The notes: generated from the sequence alone by a model not told the origin. Shown: positions 18,499 through 27,530, numbered from the stretch's first letter. The stretch: DNA of 64,000 nt from Paenibacillus sp. GP183 (GCF_900104695.1 NZ_FNSW01000001.1:558001-622000); one strand, 5' to 3'. Numbers and translations are program-made.

Positions 18499-18750
18499 AT
18501 GGTTACTGTACTTAAGGTATTTGATAAGTGGAAGGAATTTCTTTCGGAGCGCGTTTCTCAAGCAGAGCGGGCAGGGATGAGTGATGAAACATTAAACAAA
18601 ATCGCTTTTCAAATCGGCGATTTCCTGGCAACTAAAGTCGATCCAAAGAATGATGAGGAGCGTGTGCTCAAGGAACTTTGGGATGCCGGGAATGAAGAAG
18701 AACGACGCACAATTGCCAAACTTATGGTAAAATTAGTAGACAAAGTCTAA
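18499..18750 (+). CDS. ymfJ: DUF3243 protein (YmfJ)
   Basis: 83-residue, charged, helical cytoplasmic protein. The segments FDKWKEFLSERVSQAERAGMSDE and IGDFLATKVDPKNDEER are characteristic of the DUF3243/YmfJ family. AAGGAGG precedes the ATG. Same position between ymfI and ymfK as in B. subtilis. No known biochemical function. Confidence 0.85.
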   Translation: MVTVLKVFDKWKEFLSERVSQAERAGMSDETLNKIAFQIGDFLATKVDPKNDEERVLKELWDAGNEEERRTIAKLMVKLVDKV

Positions 18751-18783
18751 TATGCGTTTTACAATTTCTATAACTGTTGCAAG

Positions 18784-18806
18784 AGCCTCCTGCCTGGAGG
18801 CTTTTC
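18784..18806 (+). terminator. terminator after ymfJ
   Basis: AGCCTCC and GGAGGCT around TGCCT, then TTTT. Confidence 0.75.
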
Positions 18807-18838
18807 CATGCTTGCTTCAAGAAAGGATTTCGTTAATC

Positions 18839-19684
18839 ATGGTATACCGCACAATTTTATTACTGCTCTTCTCATGCAGCATTCTTTTAAGCGCATGCGG
18901 AACTAGAGGGACTCCTGTGATTCGACCGGAAATCTTGGAGAGCAAGCTTTCTGTTCTTATGATAACCAGCGATAAATTAAGCGATCCCGTCAAACAGAAG
19001 ATTGGGTCCAAGCTGCTGGAGTGGCGGTCTGGCAATCAGATCGCATTTGAATGGATGAAAGACAAAGCAGCCATCGATGAATCGATGATAACGTCCATCA
19101 AGTCAAAGCCTTACGATTACATATATGTTATTGGAACGGATCTATTCTTGACAGCCATACAGGCGGCAGATCAAGATAAAGACAGCAAATGGACGCTGCT
19201 GCAAGATCAGATGACCTTGCAGCAGCCTCCTGTAAAATCGGATAATCTGTCCATCCTGCAAATTGATCCCAAGCAAGCGGCAGATGTAAGAACTAATTGG
19301 GTAAATCAAATGCTGGCGCAAAAAGAATCCGTGGAATGGGTAACCTTCGCCGAGAATCCAATTCCAGCAGAGTGGGCGCCTTCCGAGGAAGCTGACCATA
19401 TTGTTCTGCTGAACAATAACGGGGACTGGTTCAATCAGCTTAATTACCAAACCCGGTTGCATGCATCCAAATGGATTATTTTTAACGCACCTACGGATGC
19501 ATCCTTTGGGAATCGCGCAAAAACAATTGGCGTATCCGTTGTCGATTTAACCGCTCCCCTTGAAGCGGAATTGAATTGGGATGCTATTCTTGCGGGCAGG
19601 CTGAACATGATGACTGGGCGCACTTGGGTAAAAGGAATTCAAGCATACAATGGGCAGGAAATGAAACAATTGTTGATAAAATGA
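18839..19684 (+). CDS. predicted lipoprotein of unknown function
   Basis: 281 residues. A signal peptide with hydrophobic core RTILLLLFSCSIL ends in the lipobox LSAC-G (cysteine at residue 20), so the mature protein should be lipid-anchored outside the membrane. The rest is soluble and alternates short strands and helices (KLSVLMITSDKL, YDYIYVIGTDLF, DHIVLLNNNGDWF), suggesting a Rossmann-like or periplasmic-binding-like fold; I recognise no catalytic motif. The ATG at 18839 has AAAGGA 11 nt upstream; starting at 18752 would read through the terminator. It sits between ymfJ and ymfK where B. subtilis has no such gene. Confidence 0.75.
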   Translation: MVYRTILLLLFSCSILLSACGTRGTPVIRPEILESKLSVLMITSDKLSDPVKQKIGSKLLEWRSGNQIAFEWMKDKAAIDESMITSIKSKPYDYIYVIGTDLFLTAIQAADQDKDSKWTLLQDQMTLQQPPVKSDNLSILQIDPKQAADVRTNWVNQMLAQKESVEWVTFAENPIPAEWAPSEEADHIVLLNNNGDWFNQLNYQTRLHASKWIIFNAPTDASFGNRAKTIGVSVVDLTAPLEAELNWDAILAGRLNMMTGRTWVKGIQAYNGQEMKQLLIK

Positions 19685-19771
19685 AATAAAAGAGGATTTT
19701 GATGAATATTGTAGAAATAATTCCTTTAAGATCTTTTGCGTGACAGTATTGAAAATAATGAGGTGGAAGTA

Positions 19772-20536
19772 TTGGACGTAAAAGAATGGTACATGGAATA
19801 CAAAATCCACAAAAATCGTCCTGGCTTGCTTGGGGATATTGCTTCCCTGATGGGGATGCTCGACATCAATATTGTCACGATTAATGGAGTGGAAGACCGC
19901 ACTCGCGGTATGCTGCTGCAAACAAATGATGAGGAAAAAATTGATTTATTGGGTAAAATGTTAAAGAAGGTAGATAATATCACAGTTAATGCGCTGCGTA
20001 CGCCTAAACTGGTTGATATTCTAGCTGTGAGGCATGGAAGATATATAGAGCGCGATTCCGATGATCGCAAAACGTTTCGTTTCACACGTGATGAGCTTGG
20101 CCTATTGGTTGATTTTCTGGGAGAAGTATTTAAAAGAGAAGGCAACCAGGTCATTGGCCTCAGAGGAATGCCGCGTGTTGGCAAAACGGAGTCGATTATT
20201 GCAGGAAGCGTATGCGCGAATAAAAGATGGACGTTCGTTTCTTCAACGCTCCTAAGGCAAACGGTGCGCAGCCAGTTATCGGAGGATGAAACCTCCGTCC
20301 ATAATGTATTCATCGTCGACGGAATCGTTTCGACCATTAGATCCAATGAGAAGCATTACAGCTTGCTGCAAGAGATTATGGCTATGCCTGCAACTAAAGT
20401 AATTGAGCATCCGGATATTTTTATACGTGAGTCCGAATACACTTATAATGACTTTGATTATTTTATCGAGCTGCGCCAACACCCGGATGAAGAAATCAAT
20501 TATGACAGCTTCACATCCACTATGGAACCATTTTAA
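19772..20536 (+). CDS. ymfK: DUF3388 protein (YmfK)
   Basis: 254 residues. The N-terminal about 75 residues look like an ACT-type domain (YKIHKNRPGLLGDIASLMGML ... NGVEDRTRGMLLQ), and the remainder contains a P-loop-like GLRGMPRVGKTESI (about 132-145) and VFIVDGIVSTIRS. This combination is typical of the YmfK/DUF3388 family, suggesting a ligand-sensing NTP-binding protein. Start TTG at 19772 with GAGGTGG 5 nt upstream. Function unknown. Confidence 0.85.
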   Translation: MDVKEWYMEYKIHKNRPGLLGDIASLMGMLDINIVTINGVEDRTRGMLLQTNDEEKIDLLGKMLKKVDNITVNALRTPKLVDILAVRHGRYIERDSDDRKTFRFTRDELGLLVDFLGEVFKREGNQVIGLRGMPRVGKTESIIAGSVCANKRWTFVSSTLLRQTVRSQLSEDETSVHNVFIVDGIVSTIRSNEKHYSLLQEIMAMPATKVIEHPDIFIRESEYTYNDFDYFIELRQHPDEEINYDSFTSTMEPF

Positions 20537-20580
20537 TCGAAGAACCGTCCAACATAAGGGAGCATCCAGGAGGTGATCTA

Positions 20581-21456
20581 GTGTCTGAATTGGGACAGTT
20601 ACTGAAGCAAGCACGCATGGACCAAAAAATCTCTTTGGAGGATTTGGAAGAGTCAACCAAGATAAGAAAACGTTATTTGGAAGCTATCGAGGAAGGGAAT
20701 TACAAGATTCTTCCCGGCAGCTTTTATGTGCGTGCTTTTATTAAGAATTACGCGGAAGCCGTGGGCCTGGATCCTGCTGAAGTGCTGAGCTTGTATCAAA
20801 ATGCGATGCCTGCATCCGTTTCGGAAAAGCCAGTTAATTCAAATTTGCAGAGCAAAAGAAGCCTTTCTCGCAATAATGATAAAATGAGTCGTGTTGCATC
20901 GAGTGTTATGGTGATTGGTTTTGTCATTTTGATTCTCGGACTCATATATTATTATGCCTTTCAAAGCTCAAAGGGGACTCCGTCTCAGGAAAAGACGATA
21001 GACAATAAGCCTGAACGGATAACCGATCGAACCGATCCGAAGGCAGGACAAGCTAGTACCAGCCCCAGCACTGCGGCTGCGCCTACTCATTCGCCTACAG
21101 CTTCACCGACACCGTCACCAACTCCGACGCCTCTGACAGCTGTGAAATTCAACAAAAGTGAAAATGGCGTTGATTTCTATACAGTTACCGGCTCGCAAAA
21201 ACTGACCCTTCAATTGAAAATTTCAAGCGCCGACTGCTGGATTGAGGTTGATACAATTGACGTGAATGGTAAAAAAACAATGCAAAGGCAAAAGACTTAC
21301 AAAGATGGCGAGACCGATTCTTTCTTATTCGACAGCTCGGCTTATCTCAATGTTGGAGCCGCAAAGGCTCTGGAGCTTAACGTAAATGGAACGATCGTGA
21401 CTGTCGGCGATTCGCTGAATCCCAAGAGAATCCAGCTGGACCTGCAGAAAAGCTGA
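20581..21456 (+). CDS. rodZ: cell-shape protein RodZ (YmfM)
   Basis: 291 residues. An N-terminal helix-turn-helix domain of the HTH_25 type (LGQLLKQARMDQKISLEDLEE ... KRYLEAIEEGNY, residues 3-65) is followed by a basic patch, one membrane helix (VMVIGFVILILGLIYYYAF, about 110-129), a Thr/Ser/Pro-rich linker with repeated SPTPSPTPTP, and an extracytoplasmic DUF4115 beta domain (about 185-290). RodZ links the MreB elongation complex to the membrane. GTG start behind AGGAGGTGA. Confidence 0.93.
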   Translation: MSELGQLLKQARMDQKISLEDLEESTKIRKRYLEAIEEGNYKILPGSFYVRAFIKNYAEAVGLDPAEVLSLYQNAMPASVSEKPVNSNLQSKRSLSRNNDKMSRVASSVMVIGFVILILGLIYYYAFQSSKGTPSQEKTIDNKPERITDRTDPKAGQASTSPSTAAAPTHSPTASPTPSPTPTPLTAVKFNKSENGVDFYTVTGSQKLTLQLKISSADCWIEVDTIDVNGKKTMQRQKTYKDGETDSFLFDSSAYLNVGAAKALELNVNGTIVTVGDSLNPKRIQLDLQKS

Positions 21457-21516
21457 TTATTTGGCGATTTTTGCGCTTGCCCGGGAAATAAAGCCGCGTG
21501 AAAGGGTGTTCGTAAG

Positions 21517-22008
21517 GTGAGTAATGAAAGCTCGTTTGATATCGTATCCAAGATGGATATGCAGGAGTTAAACAATGCCATCCAACAAGCCATCAAGGAG
21601 ATCGCAACCCGTTTTGATTTTAAAGGCAGTAAGAGCACCATCGATTTGGATAAAGACCAGCTGGTCGTCATTTCCGATGATGAATTTAAACTGCAAAATG
21701 TATTGGATATTTTACACGCGAAGATGGCCAAGAGAGGGATCGCTCTGAAGAATCTGGAATATGGTAAAGTAGAGCCGGCTGCCTCCTCAACCGTAAGGCA
21801 AAAAATTAGTCTTAAGCAAGGAATCGATCAAGAGAATGCGAAGAAGATCAATATTTTGATTCGTGATTCCAAGATCAAGGTGAAAAGTCAAATTCAAGGG
21901 GACCAGATTCGCGTGACAGGTAAGAGCAAGGATGATTTGCAGGAAATTATTGCCCTTTTGCGTAAATCGGATATTTCTTTGGATCTGCAATTTACAAACC
22001 TCAAGTAA
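21517..22008 (+). CDS. yajQ: YajQ family nucleotide-binding protein
   Basis: 163 residues with the family signatures SSFDIVSKMDMQELNNAI at the N-terminus and FDFKGS about residue 35, and a C-terminal VTGKSKDDLQEIIALLR. YajQ (DUF520) proteins bind nucleotides, and a Xanthomonas homologue binds cyclic di-GMP. GTG start with AAAGGG about 10 nt upstream. B. subtilis has no yajQ at this point of the cluster; its presence here is a Paenibacillus-like feature. Confidence 0.92.
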   Translation: MSNESSFDIVSKMDMQELNNAIQQAIKEIATRFDFKGSKSTIDLDKDQLVVISDDEFKLQNVLDILHAKMAKRGIALKNLEYGKVEPAASSTVRQKISLKQGIDQENAKKINILIRDSKIKVKSQIQGDQIRVTGKSKDDLQEIIALLRKSDISLDLQFTNLK

Positions 22009-22035
22009 TATTCCATAATATGAAGCTGGATGAAG

Positions 22036-22066
22036 AAAGCCCGATAAATCGGGCTTTTGCTTTTTG
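22036..22066 (+). terminator. terminator after yajQ
   Basis: AAAGCCCGAT and ATCGGGCTTT around AA, then T-rich tail that runs into the next -35 element. Confidence 0.85.
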
Positions 22067-22092
22067 ACATGCCTAAATGGCATGTATTATAC
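22064..22092 (+). promoter_or_regulatory. sigma-A promoter of rimO with palindrome in the spacer
   Basis: Perfect TTGACA (22064-22069), 17-bp spacer, TTATAC (22087-22092). The spacer is filled by the perfect inverted repeat ACATGCC-TAAAT-GGCATGT (22067-22085), placed exactly where a repressor dimer would block polymerase. Confidence 0.7.
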
Positions 22093-22128
22093 TTGTAAGG
22101 ATGGTTTAGGATCAATGGAGGTCTCGAA

Positions 22129-23457
22129 ATGACTGAAAAGGTAAAGGTAGTCACGCTTGGTTGTGAAAAGAATTTGGTGGATTCTGAAATTATGGCGGGG
22201 TTGATTCATGGTCGCGGATTTCAGCTCGTAGAAGAAAAAGAAGAAGCTACCGTTATCATTGTAAATACATGCGGCTTCATCGATGCAGCAAAAGAAGAAT
22301 CGGTCAACACGATTCTCGATATGGCTGATCTGAAGCAAACGGCAAAGTTAAAGGCATTAATTGTTTCCGGTTGCTTGACTCAGCGCTATAAGCAGCAGCT
22401 CATGGAGGAAATGCCTGAAATTGACGGCATCGTCGGAACAGGTGATTTTGATAAAATCAATCATATAGTCGATGAGGCTCTGCGCGGGAAGAAACCGATC
22501 CTTGTAGGCAATCCGGTATTTAATTATGATCAAGATCTGCCCAGGAAGGTATCGACACCCCGCTATACGGCGTATGTCAAAATTGCAGAGGGCTGTGACA
22601 ATGCTTGCACCTTCTGCAGCATTCCGATCATGAGAGGCAGCTTCCGCAGCCGAAGTATGGAATCGATCGTCTCAGAAGTGGAGCAGCTTGCTTCGCAGGG
22701 AGTGAAAGAAATCAGCCTGATCGCTCAGGATTCTACGAACTATGGAACCGATCTTTATGAAGGATTCATGCTGCCTGCCTTACTGAATAAAGTGAGTGAA
22801 GTTGCGGGTATCGAATGGGTTCGTCTTCATTATGCCTACCCAGGTTTTTTTACCGATGAATTGATTGCGACTATAGCTTCCAATCCGAAAATATGCAAGT
22901 ATATCGATATGCCGCTGCAGCATAGCGTGGATGCCATACTCAAGCGGATGCGCAGACCCGGCAGGCAGAAGGATGCAAGGGAACTGGTCCGCAAGATCCG
23001 TGAGAACATTCCTCATGTGGCTCTGCGTACTTCCATCATCGTTGGGTTTCCGGGTGAGACAAAGGAGGATTTCGAAGATCTGAAGCAATTCGTTCGCGAT
23101 ATGCAGTTTGATCGTTTGGGGGTATTCACGTATTCCAAAGAAGACGATACGCCAGCATCGCGGCTTCCTGATCAGGTTGCTGACGAAGTGAAGGAATTTC
23201 GTGCCCATACTTTGATGGAGATTCAGCGTGAGATTTCCAATCTCCGCGGCGGCAGCCGTATTGGCCAGGAAATCGACGTGCTCATTGAACGCTACGACGG
23301 CCGCAGCGATGTTTATATCGGCCGCTCCCAATATGATGCGCCAGAGATCGATGGAGAAGTCTATGTGTCCAATGCTCAGTTGAAAATAGGTGAAATCGCC
23401 AAGGTGCGCATCACCCACTCCTACGAGTTTGACTTATCCGGGGAGGTTGTTGCATGA
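22129..23457 (+). CDS. rimO: ribosomal protein S12 methylthiotransferase RimO
   Basis: 442-residue radical-SAM enzyme that methylthiolates an aspartate of ribosomal protein S12. N-terminal cluster domain begins VTLGCEKNLVDSE with cysteines at about 12, 48 and 82 (SGCLTQRY); the radical-SAM motif CDNACTFC lies near residue 158; a TRAM domain closes the C-terminus. The GCEKNLVDSE motif separates RimO from MiaB, which is also in this window. SD GGAGG precedes the ATG. Overlaps pgsA by 4 nt. Confidence 0.95.
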   Translation: MTEKVKVVTLGCEKNLVDSEIMAGLIHGRGFQLVEEKEEATVIIVNTCGFIDAAKEESVNTILDMADLKQTAKLKALIVSGCLTQRYKQQLMEEMPEIDGIVGTGDFDKINHIVDEALRGKKPILVGNPVFNYDQDLPRKVSTPRYTAYVKIAEGCDNACTFCSIPIMRGSFRSRSMESIVSEVEQLASQGVKEISLIAQDSTNYGTDLYEGFMLPALLNKVSEVAGIEWVRLHYAYPGFFTDELIATIASNPKICKYIDMPLQHSVDAILKRMRRPGRQKDARELVRKIRENIPHVALRTSIIVGFPGETKEDFEDLKQFVRDMQFDRLGVFTYSKEDDTPASRLPDQVADEVKEFRAHTLMEIQREISNLRGGSRIGQEIDVLIERYDGRSDVYIGRSQYDAPEIDGEVYVSNAQLKIGEIAKVRITHSYEFDLSGEVVA

Positions 23458-24041
23458 ATTTGGCAAACCGGATCACCATTGCCAGAATCTTCCTTGTGCC
23501 CATCATCATGTTTTTTTTATTGATCCGGATCAAATTTCCGGACATTAAAATTGATGAATTCAGCATCACGTATAATCAAATTATCGCTGCTCTCATTTTT
23601 ATCATAGCTGCCAGTACAGACAGCCTGGACGGTTATATCGCCAGAAAAAATAAGCTTGTCACGAATCTCGGCAAGCTGCTGGATCCTTTGGCAGACAAGC
23701 TGCTGGTAACGGCTGTGCTCGTGTCTTTGGTCGAAATGAATAAGGTTGGAGCTTGGATTGCCATTGTTATCATCAGTCGGGAGTTTGCGGTAACCGGACT
23801 TCGACAAATCGCATTGCTTGAAGGCATCGTGATGGAGGCAAGCAAGTGGGGCAAGGCGAAGACCGCGGTTCAAATTACAGCGATCATTGCGTTGTTGATT
23901 AATAACTTTCCGTTTGCATTCTTGAATTTTCCATTTGATACGATTGCAAGCTGGTTTGCTGCGGTGATTACGGTTTACTCAGGAATTGATTATTTTGTCA
24001 AAAACAAGCATGTGATAGATTTTACGGAAAAGACGCAGTAG
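23454..24041 (+). CDS. pgsA: CDP-diacylglycerol-glycerol-3-phosphate 3-phosphatidyltransferase
   Basis: 195-residue membrane enzyme for phosphatidylglycerol phosphate synthesis. The CDP-alcohol phosphotransferase motif is present as STDSLDGYIARKNKLV followed by GKLLDPLADK (about residues 55-83), supplying the DG, AR, G, D and D positions. Several hydrophobic helices surround it. The start overlaps the rimO stop (ATGA). Confidence 0.95.
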   Translation: MNLANRITIARIFLVPIIMFFLLIRIKFPDIKIDEFSITYNQIIAALIFIIAASTDSLDGYIARKNKLVTNLGKLLDPLADKLLVTAVLVSLVEMNKVGAWIAIVIISREFAVTGLRQIALLEGIVMEASKWGKAKTAVQITAIIALLINNFPFAFLNFPFDTIASWFAAVITVYSGIDYFVKNKHVIDFTEKTQ

Positions 24042-24072
24042 GGCAGCCTATTGTTTTTTTCTATTTGGCAAC

Positions 24073-24145
24073 GCTTACGAAGTCAGTTTTGCTAAAGCAA
24101 AACTCAGCATATGCTTACGAAGTCAGTTTTGCTAAAGCAAAACTC
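24073..24145. repeat. two tandem copies of a 40-bp hairpin repeat
   Basis: A 33-bp block starting GCTTACGAAGTCAG is found at 24073-24105 and, without mismatch, at 24113-24145 (period 40). Each copy includes the perfect hairpin AGTTTTGC-TAAA-GCAAAACT. The array ends 15 bp before the cinA start, just ahead of its SD. It resembles dispersed Paenibacillus intergenic hairpin repeats; effect on cinA unknown. Confidence 0.85.
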
Positions 24146-24160
24146 TTGGGAGGAAAAAAC

Positions 24161-25402
24161 ATGAAAGCAGAAATTATCGCAGTCGGTACAGAGCTTTTAC
24201 TCGGGCAAATCGTCAATACTAATGCACAATTTCTCGCTCGGGAATGTGCAGCTTTGGGAATAAATGTGTATTACCAAACCGTTGTTGGTGATAATGAAGA
24301 ACGAATGTTAAGCACTTTTGAGTTGGCCGCTTCACGCGCTGATGTGGTTATTTGCACCGGCGGGATTGGCCCGACTCAAGATGATTTGACGAAGGATGTA
24401 TTGGCTCGTTACGTCGGACAGAAGCTGTATATTCACCAACCCTCCATGGATAAGATCAATCACCTGTTCCAATCCAGGGGAGCCCACATGGTAGAGAGCA
24501 ATGCGAGACAAGCGCTTCTGCTCGAGGGAAGTGATGCTTTGGAAAATGATACGGGTTTGGCAGTTGGAGCCGCATTTACATATGAAGGAACTCATTTTAT
24601 CGTTTTACCCGGACCTCCGAAAGAAATGAAGCCCATGTTTGAAAACTATGCAGTTCCATGGCTTCGTTCCCTGATGACCGATGAGATTCCCCTGTATTCC
24701 AAAATGCTTAAATTCGCCGGGATCGGCGAGTCCCTTTTGGAGAATAAGCTTATTGATTTGATTGAAGCTCAGACCGATCCTACAATTGCTCCTTACGCCA
24801 AAGAAGCCGAAGTCACGATTCGTCTGACGACCAGGGCTCGTACAGCTGAGGAAGGCGAGTTTAAGCTGGCTTCGACTTTGGAGGAGATCCACAATCGGGT
24901 CGGGAAGCATTTATATGCGACTGAAGATATTCCAATTGAGCAAGTGATTCTCCAAATGCTTGCGAGCAAAAAGCAAACACTTGCTGTAGCTGAGAGCTGC
25001 TCAGGCGGCCGTCTAAGCGATCTTCTTACAGCAGTGCCTAGTAGCTCGAATGTCTTTAAAGGAGGCATCACATGCTACTCCAACGCTCTAAAACACAAGC
25101 TTCTCGAGGTTCCTCTCAAAATTCTTGAAGAAGAAGGGGCTGTAAGTGCGGAAACAGCACGGCTGCTTGCTCAAAACCTGATGAGAATTGCAGATTCGGA
25201 TTATGCGCTGTCCATAACGGGCGTAGCAGGTCCGGATCCGTATGAAGGCAAGCCAGTCGGCTTGGTTTATATAGGCATTGCTGGTCGAGGCTTTGAAACC
25301 ATTGTAGAGAAGCTTCAAACCTCGGGCAACAGGGAGTCAATTAAACTGAGATCCGCTAAACACGCACTTTATCAAATATGGAAACAGTTGATTAATAACT
25401 AA
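24161..25402 (+). CDS. cinA: CinA: competence/damage-inducible protein with nicotinamide-nucleotide amidase domain
   Basis: 413 residues. The N-terminal MoaB/MogA-like domain (AEIIAVGTELLLGQIVNTN ... TGGIGPTQDD ... LPGPPKEM, residues 2-170) is followed by a KH-like linker and the C-terminal CinA amidase domain (VAESCSGGRLSDLLTAVPSSS ... SITGVAGPDPYEGKPVGLVYI), which deamidates nicotinamide mononucleotide. Upstream of recA as in B. subtilis and many Firmicutes. The ATG at 24161 has GGGAGGA; the longer frame from 24065 reads through the tandem repeats and is rejected. Confidence 0.95.
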   Translation: MKAEIIAVGTELLLGQIVNTNAQFLARECAALGINVYYQTVVGDNEERMLSTFELAASRADVVICTGGIGPTQDDLTKDVLARYVGQKLYIHQPSMDKINHLFQSRGAHMVESNARQALLLEGSDALENDTGLAVGAAFTYEGTHFIVLPGPPKEMKPMFENYAVPWLRSLMTDEIPLYSKMLKFAGIGESLLENKLIDLIEAQTDPTIAPYAKEAEVTIRLTTRARTAEEGEFKLASTLEEIHNRVGKHLYATEDIPIEQVILQMLASKKQTLAVAESCSGGRLSDLLTAVPSSSNVFKGGITCYSNALKHKLLEVPLKILEEEGAVSAETARLLAQNLMRIADSDYALSITGVAGPDPYEGKPVGLVYIGIAGRGFETIVEKLQTSGNRESIKLRSAKHALYQIWKQLINN

Positions 25403-25437
25403 AAATCGACTATACTAGCATTATCTGTTAGCGGAAG

Positions 25438-25474
25438 AACCGTAGCAAAGCGATAACTTTGTTGCGGTTTTTTG
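25438..25474 (+). terminator. terminator between cinA and recA
   Basis: AACCGTAGCAAAG and CTTTGTTGCGGTT pair (one G-U) around CGATAA, then T6. It makes recA largely independent of cinA. Confidence 0.85.
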
Positions 25475-25491
25475 TTTGCCTTCAAAAATGA

Positions 25492-25505
25492 CGAATATAT
25501 GTTCG
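25492..25505. promoter_or_regulatory. LexA (SOS) box of recA
   Basis: CGAATATATGTTCG closely matches the Bacillus SOS box CGAACRNRYGTTYC (one deviation in the left half). It lies just upstream of the recA -35. Confidence 0.8.
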
Positions 25506-25513
25506 GAAAATGC

Positions 25514-25542
25514 TTGGCAAAGACACCAAAATAAGTTATCAT
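25514..25542 (+). promoter_or_regulatory. recA sigma-A promoter
   Basis: TTGGCA (25514-25519), 17-bp spacer, TATCAT (25537-25542). A second possible -10, TATAAT, lies at 25550-25555 without a good -35. Confidence 0.55.
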
Positions 25543-25576
25543 ATACCTATATAATGAAAAAAGGGAAGTGAGTGTT

Positions 25577-26611
25577 TTGACAGATCGTCGCGCCGCACTT
25601 GAGGTGGCATTGCGTCAAATTGAAAAGCAATTCGGTAAGGGTTCCATCATGAAGCTGGGTGAATCCACCCATATGCAAGTCGAGACAATCTCCAGCGGTT
25701 CGCTGGCGCTTGATATTGCGCTTGGCGTTGGCGGATTTCCACGCGGAAGAATTATTGAAGTATACGGGCCGGAATCATCTGGTAAAACAACGGTAGCCTT
25801 ACACGCCATCGCAGAGGTGCAGAAGGCAGGCGGAACAGCAGCTTTTATTGATGCGGAACATGCACTAGACCCTTTATATGCCAGCAAATTAGGAATCAAC
25901 ATAGATGAACTATTGCTTTCTCAACCGGATACGGGTGAGCAAGCTCTGGAAATTGCCGAAGCACTCGTTCGCAGCGGCGCTGTTGATATCATTGTAGTAG
26001 ACTCAGTAGCAGCCCTTGTTCCAAAAGCGGAGATCGAAGGCGAGATGGGAGATTCTCACGTAGGCCTGCAAGCCCGCCTTATGTCTCAGGCACTTCGCAA
26101 ACTGTCGGGAGCCATCAACAAGTCGAATGTCATCGCCATCTTCATCAACCAGCTTCGCGAAAAGATAGGTGTCATGTTCGGAAATCCCGAGACGACCCCG
26201 GGTGGACGAGCCCTCAAATTTTACTCTACGATCCGGTTGGATGTTCGGCGCGTTGAAACCATCAAGCAGGGCAATGATATGGTCGGGAATCGGACCAAGA
26301 TCAAGGTCGTCAAAAATAAAGTGGCGCCTCCATTCAAGCAAGCCGATATTGATATCATGTATGGCGAAGGTATTTCACGCGAGGGAAGCATTGTAGACAT
26401 CGGGACTGAGATGGATATCATCAACAAAAGCGGTGCCTGGTATTCCTTCAATAATGAACGACTTGGGCAAGGACGCGAGAACTCAAAGCAATTCCTCAAG
26501 GAAAACAAGGAAATCGCAAATATCATCGAACAAAAAATAAGAGATTCCAGCAGTCTCATTAAAGTCGTTGGACCTAACACCGATGATGAAGATGATAACG
26601 CATTGGATTAA
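25577..26611 (+). CDS. recA: recombinase RecA
   Basis: 344-residue strand-exchange ATPase and LexA co-protease. Walker [10 protein letters not shown] is at about residues 65-73, Walker [16 protein letters not shown]-binding loop region [19 protein letters not shown], and the acidic C-terminal tail DDEDDNALD. Start: TTG at 25577 gives the usual [10 protein letters not shown]-terminus and has AAGGGAAG 8 nt upstream; the GTG at 25568 is only 1 nt from the SD. A LexA box upstream indicates SOS induction. Confidence 0.97.
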   Translation: MTDRRAALEVALRQIEKQFGKGSIMKLGESTHMQVETISSGSLALDIALGVGGFPRGRIIEVYGPESSGKTTVALHAIAEVQKAGGTAAFIDAEHALDPLYASKLGINIDELLLSQPDTGEQALEIAEALVRSGAVDIIVVDSVAALVPKAEIEGEMGDSHVGLQARLMSQALRKLSGAINKSNVIAIFINQLREKIGVMFGNPETTPGGRALKFYSTIRLDVRRVETIKQGNDMVGNRTKIKVVKNKVAPPFKQADIDIMYGEGISREGSIVDIGTEMDIINKSGAWYSFNNERLGQGRENSKQFLKENKEIANIIEQKIRDSSSLIKVVGPNTDDEDDNALD

Positions 26612-26621
26612 ACTAAAATCG

Positions 26622-26656
26622 AAGCACCTTTAATATCGTTTAAAGGTGCTTTCCTT
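26622..26656 (+). terminator. terminator after recA
   Basis: AAGCACCTTTAA pairs with TTAAAGGTGCTT, then a T-rich tail. recX starts 23 bp further on, so recX is presumably reached by read-through. Confidence 0.8.
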
Positions 26657-26678
26657 TTGTATAAAGGAGTGCTTGGAA

Positions 26679-27383
26679 ATGGAGCCGAGTGAATTAAAGG
26701 ATTCCATCATCACTAAAGTGGAAAAACAGAAAAGAAGCAAATACCGCTACAATCTTTTTGTGAATGAAGAGTACGCATTTTCCGTTCATGAGGATACAAT
26801 GATAAAGTACCGGCTCTTCAAAGGAGAACGGATTGATCCCCAGCGGGTGCAGCTAATTATGCAAGATGAAGAAAAACAGAAATCGATTACAAAAGCTTTG
26901 CAGATGATTGGACGGAGGCCCCATTCTATATTGGAAATAAAGCGAAAGCTTAAACAGCATGGTTTTGAACCGGAGACCATTGACTGGACCATCGAAAAAC
27001 TGAAGCAGCAGAATTATATCAATGATGAAGACTTTGCCAGGGCATTAACGGAGAATCGAGTATATACGCAGCGCAAAGGCAGGAATTATGTGCGGAAGGA
27101 GCTTCAACAAAGAGGTGTCGCCAAGGAATTTATCCAGGATGCCATGGATCGTATCAATCCCGAAGAAGAATACTTGGGCGCATTGACCCTCGCGAAGAAA
27201 AAATGGGAGCTTACATCGGGTACCCAGCAAGACAAGAGAAGGAAGACGCTGTCTTTTTTGATGAGAAGAGGCTTCACTGGGGCCGTTGTCAACAAGGTAC
27301 TGCAAGAGGTCTCCAATGGATATGATGATGAAGAGGATGGATTTGCAGACTTGGATGAACCATTAGATGATTCTTATAATTAA
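26679..27383 (+). CDS. recX: regulatory protein RecX
   Basis: 234-residue three-helix-repeat protein that binds RecA filaments and tempers recombination. Segments KALQMIGRRPHSILEIKRKLKQHGFEPETIDWTIEKL and INDEDFARALTEN ... GRNYVRKELQQRGVAKEFI are the canonical RecX repeats. Directly downstream of recA. ATG at 26679 with AAAGGAG 9 nt upstream; the frame runs back to 26646 inside the terminator. The acidic C-terminus DDEEDGFADLDEPLDD is longer than usual. Confidence 0.92.
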   Translation: MEPSELKDSIITKVEKQKRSKYRYNLFVNEEYAFSVHEDTMIKYRLFKGERIDPQRVQLIMQDEEKQKSITKALQMIGRRPHSILEIKRKLKQHGFEPETIDWTIEKLKQQNYINDEDFARALTENRVYTQRKGRNYVRKELQQRGVAKEFIQDAMDRINPEEEYLGALTLAKKKWELTSGTQQDKRRKTLSFLMRRGFTGAVVNKVLQEVSNGYDDEEDGFADLDEPLDDSYN

Positions 27384-27472
27384 TGTTGTTAATAATTATT
27401 AATATTAATAAATAATGTATAATGATCTGAAATGGGGTATATCGGGGTTCGTACCAATAGTTGGACAATGGC

Positions 27473-27502
27473 TTGACAAGCTTCTTCGACAAAAGATAAA
27501 AT
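27473..27502 (+). promoter_or_regulatory. sigma-A promoter of rny
   Basis: Perfect TTGACA (27473-27478), 18-bp spacer, TAAAAT (27497-27502). It implies a 5' leader of about 240 nt. Confidence 0.65.
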
Positions 27503-27530
27503 AGCAATGTATATTTTCATAACAATCACG

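Noticed and set aside
24073-24145. Possible CRISPR
   Set aside because: Only two units, 7-bp spacing, units contain their own hairpin, no cas genes.
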